DNA of 58,372 nucleotides from Lachnospiraceae bacterium (GTDB lineage: Bacteria; Bacillota; Clostridia; Lachnospirales; Lachnospiraceae), in assembly GCA_016291655.1 (NCBI GenBank), contig JAEEYF010000020.1, forward strand, positions 1-58,372, in the 5' to 3' direction. Shown here piece by piece: positions 7,898 to 16,646 of the stretch. The number at the start of each line of letters is the position of its first letter. Positions within the stretch are counted from its first letter, which is position 1. The notes below the pieces were generated by a model. That model did no database searches. It saw only the letters and a list, made by a program, of their open reading frames with translations, and was not told the DNA's origin. The translations under genes and the position numbers were made by a program.

Positions 7898-9190
7898 TTA
7901 AAAGCTTACAAACGCGGGTACCATCAGGATCGCAAACACTATGACAAGCAGCCCCGTCATAGGCACCAAGAGCTTTGTGCTCGCCTGCTCCCCACGTATC
8001 TTTATCCTTTCCCTTTCGTCCGCCACCGCTTCCTTTATTTCGGAGGCAAGTATCTCCGGCAGTTCGGAAACACCTTTTGTAACGGCCTGCGACAAGACGC
8101 CCGCTATCCTTTGATATCTGGTCAGTTCCATCCGTTCCCCAAAGCGTTCATATGCGATATTCTCGGGATTTCCGTTCAGGAACTCGCGGCAGGTGACTGC
8201 CATATTTTCATGAAGCATGCCGGATCCGTCAAAAGCCCCGAAGTCATCCGTCATCTTTTTCCATGCTCCGCGAAGGGGTAAGCCCGCCGCCAAAAGGAGG
8301 GAAAGCTTTGACAAAAACACTTTGCAATCCGATTCCGCCCGCAGGAAACGCACCTTCTTTTTATCATGCAGCTCACTGAAAAAACTGCTCCGTGCTCCGA
8401 TCAAAAGTGCCGCGGCCAGAAACAGTCCTATGAAGACAGGCGGGACTTTCCGTTCTTTAAGGGGTGTTATCTCAGCCCCCTCCAGTTCGTTTGGCAGCAT
8501 GAATTCACGGCTGTAGGCGGTCGAGCTTTCATATGCCTGCAAGTCCTTTAAACGCTTTCTGAGCATTTCCTCTGCTGCTTCATACCTGAAAGGCACAACC
8601 GTCACATGCCGCTCGTACAGCCTGAATTCCTTACCGTAGCTCACCCTCGCGCACAGCGTAACCTGCGTTTTTCTTCGAAGCTCGGCGTTTTGCACTTTTC
8701 CGTCCGTCTGTATCAGCGCAGGGTCCGAAGAGCTCCAGGAGAGGCGCACGGGAAACTCCTCAACTTCTTCAAACAGCTTAAGATCGGTCATTACTTCGTC
8801 CAAGGAGGGATTTGCGCCGGGCACTTTCAGATCGAGATATCTGCTCAATCTGTCCTGCATCTCATCGATCTCCTCATCACTCATCAGGACCGGGTTTAGT
8901 TTCAGGCTGACCTCATGTTCTCCGTTTTCGTCCCTGATCAGGACAGGGATCTCGCGAGCTTCTCCGTTCACTTCCTCCCTTATATAAACGGCATCGGACT
9001 CCTTTTGTCCCTCAAGAAGCCCCGGCAGAGCAAAGAGCAACGGCAGGAAAACCGTTACCGCTCCGACCTTAAGCATCCTTTTCTTAAGACCGAGGAGCAG
9101 CAGCTTTCGCACCTCTGTCGTGGTTTTCCCCGGATAAAGGCTCTTCAGGGAATATATTTTATTTTCCGATATCAATCCCAAGTGTTTCAT
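7898..9190 (-). CDS. tadC: TadC-like pilus platform protein with inserted ectodomain
   Basis: A 430-residue type II secretion F-family membrane protein. The T2SSF part is C-terminal (about 285-430, helices near 251-270 and 408-428). Unlike ordinary TadC (~300 residues) there is a ~190-residue segment between helix 1 (40-58) and helix 2, with an Ig-like stretch at about 140-200 (LSWSSSDPALIQTDGKV, ending YERHVTVVP), predicted to lie outside the membrane. TadC pairs with TadB to form the inner-membrane platform driven by TadA. It overlaps tadB by four bases. Confidence 0.85.
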   Translation of the reverse strand: MKHLGLISENKIYSLKSLYPGKTTTEVRKLLLLGLKKRMLKVGAVTVFLPLLFALPGLLEGQKESDAVYIREEVNGEAREIPVLIRDENGEHEVSLKLNPVLMSDEEIDEMQDRLSRYLDLKVPGANPSLDEVMTDLKLFEEVEEFPVRLSWSSSDPALIQTDGKVQNAELRRKTQVTLCARVSYGKEFRLYERHVTVVPFRYEAAEEMLRKRLKDLQAYESSTAYSREFMLPNELEGAEITPLKERKVPPVFIGLFLAAALLIGARSSFFSELHDKKKVRFLRAESDCKVFLSKLSLLLAAGLPLRGAWKKMTDDFGAFDGSGMLHENMAVTCREFLNGNPENIAYERFGERMELTRYQRIAGVLSQAVTKGVSELPEILASEIKEAVADERERIKIRGEQASTKLLVPMTGLLVIVFAILMVPAFVSF

Positions 9191-9924
9191 ACTTTAAGAC
9201 CCAAGGTCCGGTTGATGGTTTTCATTCCAAATACAAAGCACGCCAGACAGCCTGCCAGCATCCCCGTCATAAAGGAGATCCCAAAGGTACTGTGATAAAG
9301 GGGCGCGCTCATTTCAGGCGCAAGAAGCTTTAGATAGAGCAATATACCGTAAGGGATGGCGCTCATGATCATGAATTCCCCGCGTTTTGCGGCGATGACC
9401 ACATTCAGATCCCGCCTTAGATTGATGGTATCGTTCAGGTTTGAAACCGTGCGCCGGATGACCTTGTTAAGGTTACCGCCCGTGCGTTTCAATATCTTGA
9501 AAAGGTCCGCAAACTCCCTCACAGCCGCCGCATCCACGCTATCCGCAAACTCTTCGAAGGCCTGTTCCATGGTCATTCCGGCAGACAGCTTTCCCGCCAT
9601 TATCCCGAATTCCCTTGTGATGATTTCCTTACGGCCATATAGTCCCTCCAGCCCCTTTGCGGTGTCTGAAAGACTATGCTCGGCTGAATAGCCCGCATCG
9701 AGTCCGTTCTTAAGGTATTGCAGGGCATCCTTGAACTGAATGTCCATAGCCTGCACTGTCTCTATGCGCTTTTTTCTTTCAAAACCAATCACAAAAAAAG
9801 GTATTCCTCCAAGCAGGATCAGAGCTATTGGCTCAAGATCGTAGAAGAGCCATGCGGTAACAAGCGCAAAAACCGCTCCCGCAAGGATTCCCGTTACTTT
9901 GCCACTTAAGGCGGGCTTATTCAT
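9187..9924 (-). CDS. tadB: TadB-like pilus platform protein
   Basis: A 245-residue protein of the type II secretion F family: two helices at the N-terminus (about 12-45), a cytoplasmic helical domain with the family features ALQYLKNGLDAGYSAEHSL and FADLFKILKRTGGNLNKVI, and two helices near the C-terminus. Together with TadC it should form the membrane platform on which TadA polymerises pilin. Its start overlaps the end of tadA by eight bases. Confidence 0.9.
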   Translation of the reverse strand: MNKPALSGKVTGILAGAVFALVTAWLFYDLEPIALILLGGIPFFVIGFERKKRIETVQAMDIQFKDALQYLKNGLDAGYSAEHSLSDTAKGLEGLYGRKEIITREFGIMAGKLSAGMTMEQAFEEFADSVDAAAVREFADLFKILKRTGGNLNKVIRRTVSNLNDTINLRRDLNVVIAAKRGEFMIMSAIPYGILLYLKLLAPEMSAPLYHSTFGISFMTGMLAGCLACFVFGMKTINRTLGLKV

Positions 9925-11149
9925 CCTTCCACACCAGCCCGGCTTTTTTCAGCTTCCAATCTGAAACAAAATTGTTGGCTGTTCGCACCAGACTTCCTTT
10001 TACCTGTTCTTTATCCGAACTTTCGGGATCTTCCTTAAAAACATAGAGAGGATTCAGCTTGATCTCACCGTCGCTCATTCCCAACACCTCGGAGATCTCC
10101 AGAACTTTTCTGCTTCCGTCCCTGAGCCTTCCGAGATGGATCATAATGTCAATTGCAGAGCTTATCTGTTTACGAACTGCGCTCAAAGGGATCTCCGTTC
10201 CCATGAGTATCATGGTCTCGAGTCGATCAAGCATGTCCCCGATCGAGTTCCCGTGTCCCGTAGACAGCGAGCCGTCATGTCCCGTAGCCATTGCCTGAAG
10301 CATATCTATCGCCTCCGGACCGCGCACTTCTCCCACTATTATCCTGTCGGGCCGCATTCTGAGGGCGGTTCGTATAAGATCTCTGATCAATATCTCCTTA
10401 CATTCGCCTGAGTTTTTGTTTCTCACTTCCAGGCGCACGAGATTTTTGATGTTTTCGATCCTGAGTTCGGCCGAATCTTCTATTGTAATGATCCGTTCAT
10501 CATGGGGAATGCAGCCCGACAGGGCATTTAGAAAGGACGTTTTACCTGACCCCGTTGACCCGGAGATGAAGCAGTTGTATCCTGCTGCAACCAGCATGGA
10601 AAGCCGGTCCGCAGCATCTCTGCCAATGGTTCCGAACTCGACAAGTTTTTGAAGCGTAAAGGCCTCTTTGGAAAATTTACGTATTGTTACGATCGGACCG
10701 TTAAGAGAAACCGGCGGGAGAACCACGTTTACACGTGAACCGTCGGGCAGTCTCGCGTCCGCGATGGGATCTGCTTCGTTCACCGTTCTGTTGGCTCCCG
10801 ACACGATCCGCTGGATTATGTCCTCCAGCCGCCCCTCCGATTCGAATTTCAGCTCGGACTTCGTGAGTTTTCCGTGCTTTTCCGTAAAGATCTCATATGG
10901 TCCGTTGACCATGATCTCAGTCACTTCCTCATCCTCAAGCAACGGTTCCAGCACATCAAAGCCGCGTATGGAATTGAATACGGCGTTCTGCAGTTCCTCT
11001 CTCGTCCTTAGATCCATGAAGTTCTTTACAGCCTCTCTGTTTATGCTTACATGTATGGCCGCGTTCAACGCTACGTCGGAGATGTTTTCCGAATAATCAA
11101 AGGAACTGAGCACCTGATCTCTGATCCTGTTTTTAAGTTCGTTGTTCAT
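9917..11149 (-). CDS. tadA: TadA/CpaF secretion ATPase
   Basis: A 410-residue type II/IV secretion ATPase. Visible motifs are Walker A GSTGSGKTS (about 197-205), the acidic box TIEDSAEL (about 222-229), Walker B region RIIVGEVRG (about 269-277) and the His box GSLSTGHGN. The N-terminal ~150 residues form the all-helical and beta domain expected of CpaF. It energises pilus assembly at the inner membrane. Its first codons overlap the TadZ-like gene by 17 bases. Confidence 0.95.
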   Translation of the reverse strand: MNNELKNRIRDQVLSSFDYSENISDVALNAAIHVSINREAVKNFMDLRTREELQNAVFNSIRGFDVLEPLLEDEEVTEIMVNGPYEIFTEKHGKLTKSELKFESEGRLEDIIQRIVSGANRTVNEADPIADARLPDGSRVNVVLPPVSLNGPIVTIRKFSKEAFTLQKLVEFGTIGRDAADRLSMLVAAGYNCFISGSTGSGKTSFLNALSGCIPHDERIITIEDSAELRIENIKNLVRLEVRNKNSGECKEILIRDLIRTALRMRPDRIIVGEVRGPEAIDMLQAMATGHDGSLSTGHGNSIGDMLDRLETMILMGTEIPLSAVRKQISSAIDIMIHLGRLRDGSRKVLEISEVLGMSDGEIKLNPLYVFKEDPESSDKEQVKGSLVRTANNFVSDWKLKKAGLVWKDE

Positions 11150-11999
11150 TTTCTGCCCTCACCTTCAAAAGTATTTCCTGCTTGCCTGCATATTTCATCT
11201 GTCTCAAAAACTCATCCGGGCCCGGGTCCGCTTCGTCCGCCTTCGGCAGAAAGACTCTGTCGCTCATTTCCATGAGCCTTTCCATGCTCTCCGACATAAA
11301 GCCGCACTCGAAAACTATGCTTTCGAAATTCCCTTCGGTCTTGCACATTTCAACAAGTTCCTGCATTTCCTCCGGTGAAAACTGCCACAGATCAGCATAG
11401 TGATCCGTTCCTTTGATGCAGGAGTAGCCGCTTTCCTTCAAGGTTCCGTCAAGCATATCCCCGAAGCCCCGTCTGTTCTTCCGTGCGGCAAAAAGAAGCT
11501 CGCTCAGCGAGACTCCCGCCTCCCTGCTTCCTTCCGTGCTTCCGAAGGGATCCCAAAGGAGCAGGAGAGTCCGCCCCACCTTTGCCAGCTCTGCCGCCTT
11601 TTCCTTTGCGAAACGACGCGCGGCTGCATTTGAGGACGGCGAAAAAACAGTGTAGATGCTGTTTTTCTCAAAAGTTCTGTTCAAAGCCGGGAACAGCCTT
11701 TGCAGCAGAACGGGTGCGCGGAGATATTTAAAAAACACCTCTCCCGTTCCCGCCGCCCCGCATTTTTCTTTTTCCTCGCAAAGCAAACAGACCCGGGGTA
11801 TTTTGTTGTAGGTTTTAAAATGATTGGGATCGTCTGTCAGAAGAATGGACAGAGCACCGGATTTTAAGAATTCATCGAGTTCTGAATTATTATGAAAGCA
11901 TATACCCCCGCAGCCGACATCGCGGCGGGAATTGATGTACTCCGCAAGACGCGAAGCATACTCCCCGGGGGACGCATATATTCCTATCAGCGTCTCCAT
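11133..11999 (-). CDS. tadZ: TadZ/CpaE-like protein, degenerate MinD-type ATPase
   Basis: A 288-residue protein, first in the pilus operon. Its position and its two-part layout (receiver-like N-terminal ~110 residues, then a MinD-like fold) match TadZ/CpaE, which localises Tad pili to a pole. The nucleotide loop is not intact: where MinD proteins have GGxGKT this one has VFSPSSNAAARRFAKEKA, so ATP binding is doubtful. The ATG follows GAAGGGGG. Identification rests on context and fold-like pattern rather than conserved motifs. Confidence 0.7.
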   Translation of the reverse strand: METLIGIYASPGEYASRLAEYINSRRDVGCGGICFHNNSELDEFLKSGALSILLTDDPNHFKTYNKIPRVCLLCEEKEKCGAAGTGEVFFKYLRAPVLLQRLFPALNRTFEKNSIYTVFSPSSNAAARRFAKEKAAELAKVGRTLLLLWDPFGSTEGSREAGVSLSELLFAARKNRRGFGDMLDGTLKESGYSCIKGTDHYADLWQFSPEEMQELVEMCKTEGNFESIVFECGFMSESMERLMEMSDRVFLPKADEADPGPDEFLRQMKYAGKQEILLKVRAENEQRT

Positions 12000-12028
12000 G
12001 TAACCCCCTTCAAAAAATTTATGTGTAA

Positions 12029-12057
12029 ATGATAAAGCCGTGAAAGCCTTTTGTCAA
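12029..12057 (-). promoter_or_regulatory. Promoter of the Tad pilus operon
   Basis: Minus strand TTGACA (12052-12057), 17-base spacer, TATCAT (12029-12034). The start of transcription would lie about 20 bases before the TadZ-like ATG. No other good promoter is seen before 2674, so all ten genes may be one transcript. Confidence 0.75.
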
Positions 12058-12097
12058 CAGGCTTTGGAGTGATTTCCTCATTTTCGGCGATATGTAC

Positions 12098-12142
12098 AAA
12101 AACAGACCGGATCTTTGGAAAATATGCCCAAAGATTCCGGTC
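12098..12142 (-). terminator. Terminator of the FAD dehydrogenase gene
   Basis: Minus-strand hairpin with arms 12128-12142 and 12105-12118 (GACCGG/CCGGTC outer, ATCTTTGG/CCAAAGAT inner, one bulged base) followed by TGTTTTTG. It insulates the dehydrogenase from the pilus operon promoter. Confidence 0.85.
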
Positions 12143-12185
12143 CAAAATTGCAGATGGTTCTGTTTTGTTTATACTTTTTTAAGAA

Positions 12186-13580
12186 TTACTCTTCCGTTGC
12201 CAGTCTTCTTCCCATAAGCACACCCATGGAAGAAGCCATCATGAGACCTCTTGTCCAGCCGCTGGAATCTCCGAGGCAGTACAGACCTTTAACGTTTGTG
12301 GTAAGGTCGGGCTCCATCTTAACCTTGTTGGAGTAGAACTTGAGTTCGGGGCTGTAAAGCAGCGTCTCGGTTGAAGCAAAGCCGGGAACGACCTCGTCCA
12401 TGGCCTGGATGAAGTTGATTATGTTTGTCATCGCACGATAGGGCATAGCAGCCGTGATGTCTCCCGCAACCGCATCCGGAAGTGTGGGCCGCACGTTGGA
12501 GAATGAAAGCTCCTTCTCCCATGTACGCTTTCCGCAAAGGATGTCTCCGAAACGCTGTACAAGGATCTGCCCGTTCGCAAGCATATTTGTGAGCTCTCCC
12601 ACCTTCTGTGCGTACTCGATAGGCTTGTTGAAGGGTACGGAGAAGTTATGTGAGCACAGGATCGAAAGGTTCGTGTTCTGTGACTTAAGCTCTTTGTAGG
12701 AATGTCCGTTAACCACCGCAAGGTTGTTGTCGTAGTTCTCCTGACTTACAAAACCTCCGGGGTTCTGGCAGAAGGTGCGCACCTTGTTCTTGAAAGGAAG
12801 CGGGTAACCCACCAGCTTTGACTCATAAAGCACGTCATTGACCTCTTCCATAACCTCATTACGCACCTCGACTCTGACACCGATGTCAACGGTTCCGGGC
12901 TTGTGAGCGATGTCATATTTTGCGCAGAGCTTTTCAAGCCACTCAGCGCCTCTTCTTCCGGTAGCGATGACAACGTTGTCTGCTTTGTAGACCTTGCGTC
13001 CGTCACCTTCCTCGAGTCTGACGCCCTTTACGACACCTTCTTCTATGATAAGGTCCTCGCAGGACTTGTTGAAGATCATGTCCACTCCGTGATCCTGGAG
13101 ATAGTGTTCAATGTCCGTATAGAGCTGCTGAGCCTTTTCCGTCCCGAGATGGCGGATCGGGCAATCGACCAGCTTAAGGCCTGCTTTGATCGCTCTTCTG
13201 CGGATCTCTTTAACCTTGTCGGGATTGCTGACGCCTTCAACATGCTTGTCGGCGCCGAAATCCAGGTAGATCGAATCGGTGTAATCGATAAGATCCTGGC
13301 ACGCCTGAGGTCCTATCAGCGTCGGGAAATCTCCGCCAACCTCATAGGAAAGTGAAAGCTTTCCGTCCGAGAATGCGCCCGCTCCCGAAAAACCTGTGGT
13401 TATATTGCAGGGCTTACAATTTACACAATGGCCTATCTTGGCCTTGGGGCAGCTTCTCTTCTCGATGGGCTGACCTTTTTCTATCATAAGTATCTTTTTT
13501 TTGCTTCCGCTCTTAATCATTTCATAGGCCGTAAAAATACCGGCAGGGCCGGCTCCGACAATGATCACGTCATAATTCAT
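12186..13580 (-). CDS. FAD-dependent dehydrogenase (COG2509 type)
   Basis: A 464-residue flavoprotein. The N-terminus has the dinucleotide-binding VIIVGAGPAGIFTAYEM; a Cys-rich patch CVNCKPCNIT is followed by FSGAGAFSDGKLSL, typical of this uncharacterised dehydrogenase group; the second FAD-contact region CLGDSSGWTRGL is near the C-terminus. The CxxC patch may be redox-active or bind a metal. It stands alone, transcribed away from the Rnf operon with its own promoter and terminator. The substrate is not known; a role in electron transfer is only suggested by the flavin domain. Confidence 0.85.
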   Translation of the reverse strand: MNYDVIIVGAGPAGIFTAYEMIKSGSKKKILMIEKGQPIEKRSCPKAKIGHCVNCKPCNITTGFSGAGAFSDGKLSLSYEVGGDFPTLIGPQACQDLIDYTDSIYLDFGADKHVEGVSNPDKVKEIRRRAIKAGLKLVDCPIRHLGTEKAQQLYTDIEHYLQDHGVDMIFNKSCEDLIIEEGVVKGVRLEEGDGRKVYKADNVVIATGRRGAEWLEKLCAKYDIAHKPGTVDIGVRVEVRNEVMEEVNDVLYESKLVGYPLPFKNKVRTFCQNPGGFVSQENYDNNLAVVNGHSYKELKSQNTNLSILCSHNFSVPFNKPIEYAQKVGELTNMLANGQILVQRFGDILCGKRTWEKELSFSNVRPTLPDAVAGDITAAMPYRAMTNIINFIQAMDEVVPGFASTETLLYSPELKFYSNKVKMEPDLTTNVKGLYCLGDSSGWTRGLMMASSMGVLMGRRLATEE

Positions 13581-13615
13581 AGTTTGTCACCTCTGTACAT
13601 TTCTATAGCTGCTCT

Positions 13616-13628
13616 ACTCACAGTGAGT
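13616..13628. promoter_or_regulatory. Perfect palindrome in dehydrogenase leader (operator candidate)
   Basis: ACTCACAGTGAGT is a perfect 6+1+6 palindrome about 36 bases upstream of the FAD dehydrogenase start, between promoter and ribosome site. It could be a repressor site within the transcribed leader. No adjacent regulator gene supports it. Confidence 0.3.
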
Positions 13629-13657
13629 GCCTATAAGTGTGGTTACTCCAACAGATT

Positions 13658-13686
13658 ATTATATCTTATAATGTCGATATTGTAAA
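13658..13686 (-). promoter_or_regulatory. Promoter of the FAD dehydrogenase gene
   Basis: Minus strand TTTACA (13681-13686), 17-base spacer, consensus TATAAT (13658-13663). The predicted leader is about 70 nt, ending in GAGGTGAC before the ATG at 13580. Confidence 0.8.
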
Positions 13687-13701
13687 GTGGTGAGGCACGC
13701 G

Positions 13702-13792
13702 AAATGAGCTGCGGGGACGGGGTAATGAGCCACGGGGACGGGGTTATGGTGTCATTTTCAATGACACCATAACCCCGTCCCCGTGGCTCATT
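13702..13792. repeat. REP-like palindromic repeat, locus A
   Basis: A perfect 33-base inverted repeat (arms 13724-13756 and 13760-13792, three-base loop) containing the core GGGGACGGGGTTATGG, preceded by a partial direct copy (13702-13722). The same core occurs at 38894-38960, 40866-40929, 41468-41492 and 47804-47830. It lies between the divergent dehydrogenase and Rnf promoters. Confidence 0.9.
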
Positions 13793-13812
13793 TGTTAAAA
13801 GGATATCATTTG

Positions 13813-13841
13813 TTGACTTTGGAGCTGTTTTACAATATATT
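13813..13841 (+). promoter_or_regulatory. Promoter of the rnf operon
   Basis: TTGACT (13813-13818), 17-base spacer, TATATT (13836-13841). A small hairpin GGGCA/TGCCC (13852-13866) sits in the leader just before the GGGAGG ribosome site of rnfC. Confidence 0.65.
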
Positions 13842-13888
13842 TATTTCGATTGGGCATTCATTGCCCTAAGTTTTGTTGGGAGGTATAT

Positions 13889-15208
13889 ATGTTTTCAACC
13901 GGAAAAAGCGGAGTCCACGTTCCGCATAACAAGAATACAGCCGGCTCGCCCGCTGTGCATATGCCTGCTCCCGAAGCCGTGATCTTGCCCACTTCCATGC
14001 ATATCGGAAAACCGGCAAATCCCGTCGTTAAGCTGAAGGATCACGTAAACGTGGGTACATTGGTTGCGGAAAGCACCGGACCGGTTTCATCCCCCATTTA
14101 TTCGAGTATTTCGGGAGATGTGACAAAAATTGATACTATTCTCACTGCAGGAGGCACTTTCGTTCCAGCCATTTTCATCAAGTCCGACGGACTCATGACA
14201 GTGGATGAAAACATTGCTCCGCCTGTGGTAAATGATTACGCTTCGTTCATTGACGCCGTGCGAAAGAGCGGAATCGTAGGACTTGGCGGCGCAGGCTTCC
14301 CCACGGCCGTAAAGCTTGATGTTAAGGACACTTCCCGTATTCAGGAGCTCATCATCAACGCTGCGGAGTGCGAACCCTACATCACCAGCGATACAAGAAC
14401 GATGCTCGATGATGCTGCGGACGTAAAGGAAGGCGTTGAGCTTTTCGAAAAGTATCTGGATATCAAAAAGGTAATAATCGGCATAGAATCCAACAAGCCC
14501 GAGGCTATTAGGAAAATGAAGGAGGTTTTTGCCGACGACAAAGCGGTTACGGTAATGTCATTGCCCGGCCTCTATCCTCAGGGCGCCGAGAAGGTCATCA
14601 TCAGAAACACCACAGGAAAGACTGTTCCCGCAGGCAAGCTTCCCATCGATGTTGGCTCCGTGGTATGCAATGTCACCACAATGGCTGCCATCGCAAGATA
14701 TATCCGTACCGGAATGCCTCTGTTGGAAAAGTGCGTTACGGTTGACGGAACCGCCGTTAAGGAACCCAAGAACGTGATCGTTCCCATCGGAACAAGCGTC
14801 AAGGATGTCATATCCTTCTGCGGCGTCAACGAAGAAGACATATACAAGATCCTGTTCGGAGGACCTATGATGGGTCTTTCCACCCCGGATCCCACAGCTC
14901 CCGTTTTAAAGAATACAAATGCAATTACGGTCATGGGGCTCAAGGAAGCCTCACAGCCCAATGCAACTCAGTGCATACATTGCGGAAAGTGCGCCACTCA
15001 CTGTCCCATGAACCTTACCACCTTTGCCATCGCACGTGCTTTTGAGCGCGACGATGTGGAAGAACTGGCAAGACTCAGAGTGGATCTGTGCGTTGAATGC
15101 GGCTGCTGCTCCTTCATATGCCCGGCCAAGCGTCCTCTGGTTGAGATCAACAAGCTTTCCAAGACGATGGTACGCGCTTTTAAGGCAAAGGAGGCAGGCA
15201 AAGCATGA
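13889..15208 (+). CDS. rnfC: Rnf complex subunit RnfC
   Basis: A 439-residue peripheral subunit with the NADH-dehydrogenase 51-kDa-like fold (VGLGGAGFPTAVKL near residue 130) and two [4Fe-4S] motifs near the C-terminus, CIHCGKCATHCP and CVECGCCSFICP. In the complex it carries the NAD site, receiving electrons that originate from ferredoxin. I take the ATG at 13889, with GGGAGG five bases upstream, over an in-frame ATG at 13850 that has no ribosome site. First gene of the operon; its end overlaps rnfD by four bases. Confidence 0.95.
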   Translation: MFSTGKSGVHVPHNKNTAGSPAVHMPAPEAVILPTSMHIGKPANPVVKLKDHVNVGTLVAESTGPVSSPIYSSISGDVTKIDTILTAGGTFVPAIFIKSDGLMTVDENIAPPVVNDYASFIDAVRKSGIVGLGGAGFPTAVKLDVKDTSRIQELIINAAECEPYITSDTRTMLDDAADVKEGVELFEKYLDIKKVIIGIESNKPEAIRKMKEVFADDKAVTVMSLPGLYPQGAEKVIIRNTTGKTVPAGKLPIDVGSVVCNVTTMAAIARYIRTGMPLLEKCVTVDGTAVKEPKNVIVPIGTSVKDVISFCGVNEEDIYKILFGGPMMGLSTPDPTAPVLKNTNAITVMGLKEASQPNATQCIHCGKCATHCPMNLTTFAIARAFERDDVEELARLRVDLCVECGCCSFICPAKRPLVEINKLSKTMVRAFKAKEAGKA

Positions 15209-16125
15209 ACAGACTTTTCATTTCGGTTTCACCGCATTTTCATTCAAAAACAACGACTCAGAGCATTATGCTTGACGTCATCATAGCTTTGATGCCCACT
15301 ACCATAGCAGGCGTGATCATATACGGACTTCGCTCTCTTGCGGTCATCGCAACGGGCGTTGGCTTCGCAGTGATCTCGGAGATGGTGTTTAACAGGATCG
15401 CCAAAAAGGCTCAGACCGTAAGCGACCTGAGTGCTGTTGTCACCGGCCTTCTGCTGGCTCTTACCGTCCACGCCGACATGCCTCTCTGGCAGGTAGCCAT
15501 CGGTTCGATCTTCGCGATCGTGATCGTAAAGGGCGTGTTCGGAGGCATCGGTCAGAACTTTGCAAACCCTGCCATCACCGGCCGTCTCCTTATGGCTGTA
15601 TCCTTCGGATCCATGGCAAAAGCAGCCTTTCCGGTAGCAGATACGGTTTCTTCGGCAACCCCCCTGCCGATCCTTAATGGCGGAGGCACTTTCGACCTGC
15701 TTCCTCTGTTCCTCGGAACCCGCGGCGGCGCCATCGGTGAATCCTGTACTCTTGCACTTATCATCGGAGGCATATATCTCCTGGTCAAGAGAGTCATCAC
15801 CTGGCACACTCCCGTAAGCTACATCGCAACGGTATTCGTTTTCTCGTGGATCTTCACAGGAGACCTGACCATCGCCCTTGCTTACACGATGGCCGGCGGA
15901 CTTTTCATCGGTGCGATCTTCATGGCAACGGATTATGCCACAACGCCTTACCGTCCGATGGGAAAAGCAATATTCGGAATCCTGGCGGGTTTCATCACCG
16001 TCATGATCCGTTTCTACGGAAACCTTCCCGAAGGCGTGAGCTTCGCGATCCTCTTTATGAACCTGCTCACTCCTTATATCGACAGATGGACCGCAAAAAA
16101 ACCTTTCGGAGGTGATGTAAAATGA
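15205..16125 (+). CDS. rnfD: Rnf complex subunit RnfD
   Basis: A 306-residue polytopic membrane protein of the NqrB/RnfD family, with about nine helices. The family attaches FMN covalently to a Thr in an SxAT-type motif; VSSATPLPI at about residue 150 fits that position. It forms part of the ion-translocating membrane core. ATGA overlaps join it to rnfC and rnfG. Confidence 0.95.
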   Translation: MNRLFISVSPHFHSKTTTQSIMLDVIIALMPTTIAGVIIYGLRSLAVIATGVGFAVISEMVFNRIAKKAQTVSDLSAVVTGLLLALTVHADMPLWQVAIGSIFAIVIVKGVFGGIGQNFANPAITGRLLMAVSFGSMAKAAFPVADTVSSATPLPILNGGGTFDLLPLFLGTRGGAIGESCTLALIIGGIYLLVKRVITWHTPVSYIATVFVFSWIFTGDLTIALAYTMAGGLFIGAIFMATDYATTPYRPMGKAIFGILAGFITVMIRFYGNLPEGVSFAILFMNLLTPYIDRWTAKKPFGGDVK

Positions 16126-16637
16126 AAAAAAGTCTTCCGAATGTATATGTATTAACGGCTATATGTCTCATTACGGCTCTTCTCCTCGCCTTTGTAAACA
16201 GCTTTACAATGCCCGTCATTAAGGCAGCCGAAGAAAAAGCCACACAGGAAGCTCTTCTTGAAGTCCTTCCCGGCGGCGGCACCTTTGAAAAGCTTGACAT
16301 TGCAGAACTTGACACCAATGCCTGCGCCACAGATATCCGGGAAGTCTACAAAGCATCCAACGGCGGTTATGTGGTAAAGAGCATGTCGGCAGGTTATTCC
16401 ACCGGCCTGCAGATCATGGTGGGCATAGGTCCCGACGGCAAAGTGGCGGGTTCCAAATGCCTTGCATCCGCTGAGACCTTAGGTTACGAAAAAACCTACG
16501 GCGCCGACCTTCTTAACGCTGACATCAACAACATTTCAGACATCGCAACGGTTTCGGGTGCGACCAAGACCACAACCGGCTACAAAAAGGCTGTGACAGA
16601 CGCTCTCAAGCTTGCGAACGCTTTAAGCGGGAATTAG
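16122..16637 (+). CDS. rnfG: Rnf complex subunit RnfG
   Basis: A 171-residue subunit with one N-terminal membrane helix (about 8-28) and an extracytoplasmic FMN-binding domain. The flavinylation motif SGATKTT is present near residue 145 with Thr as the attachment site. Covalent flavin on RnfG passes electrons between the membrane subunits. An ApbE-type flavin transferase would be needed; none is encoded in this window. Confidence 0.95.
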   Translation: MKKSLPNVYVLTAICLITALLLAFVNSFTMPVIKAAEEKATQEALLEVLPGGGTFEKLDIAELDTNACATDIREVYKASNGGYVVKSMSAGYSTGLQIMVGIGPDGKVAGSKCLASAETLGYEKTYGADLLNADINNISDIATVSGATKTTTGYKKAVTDALKLANALSGN

Positions 16638-16646
16638 GAGGAGCCG

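Noticed and set aside
13702-13792. CRISPR-like array or attachment site at the palindromic repeat
   Set aside because: There are no regularly spaced repeats with unique spacers, no cas genes and no integrase; the unit recurs as a dispersed palindrome.
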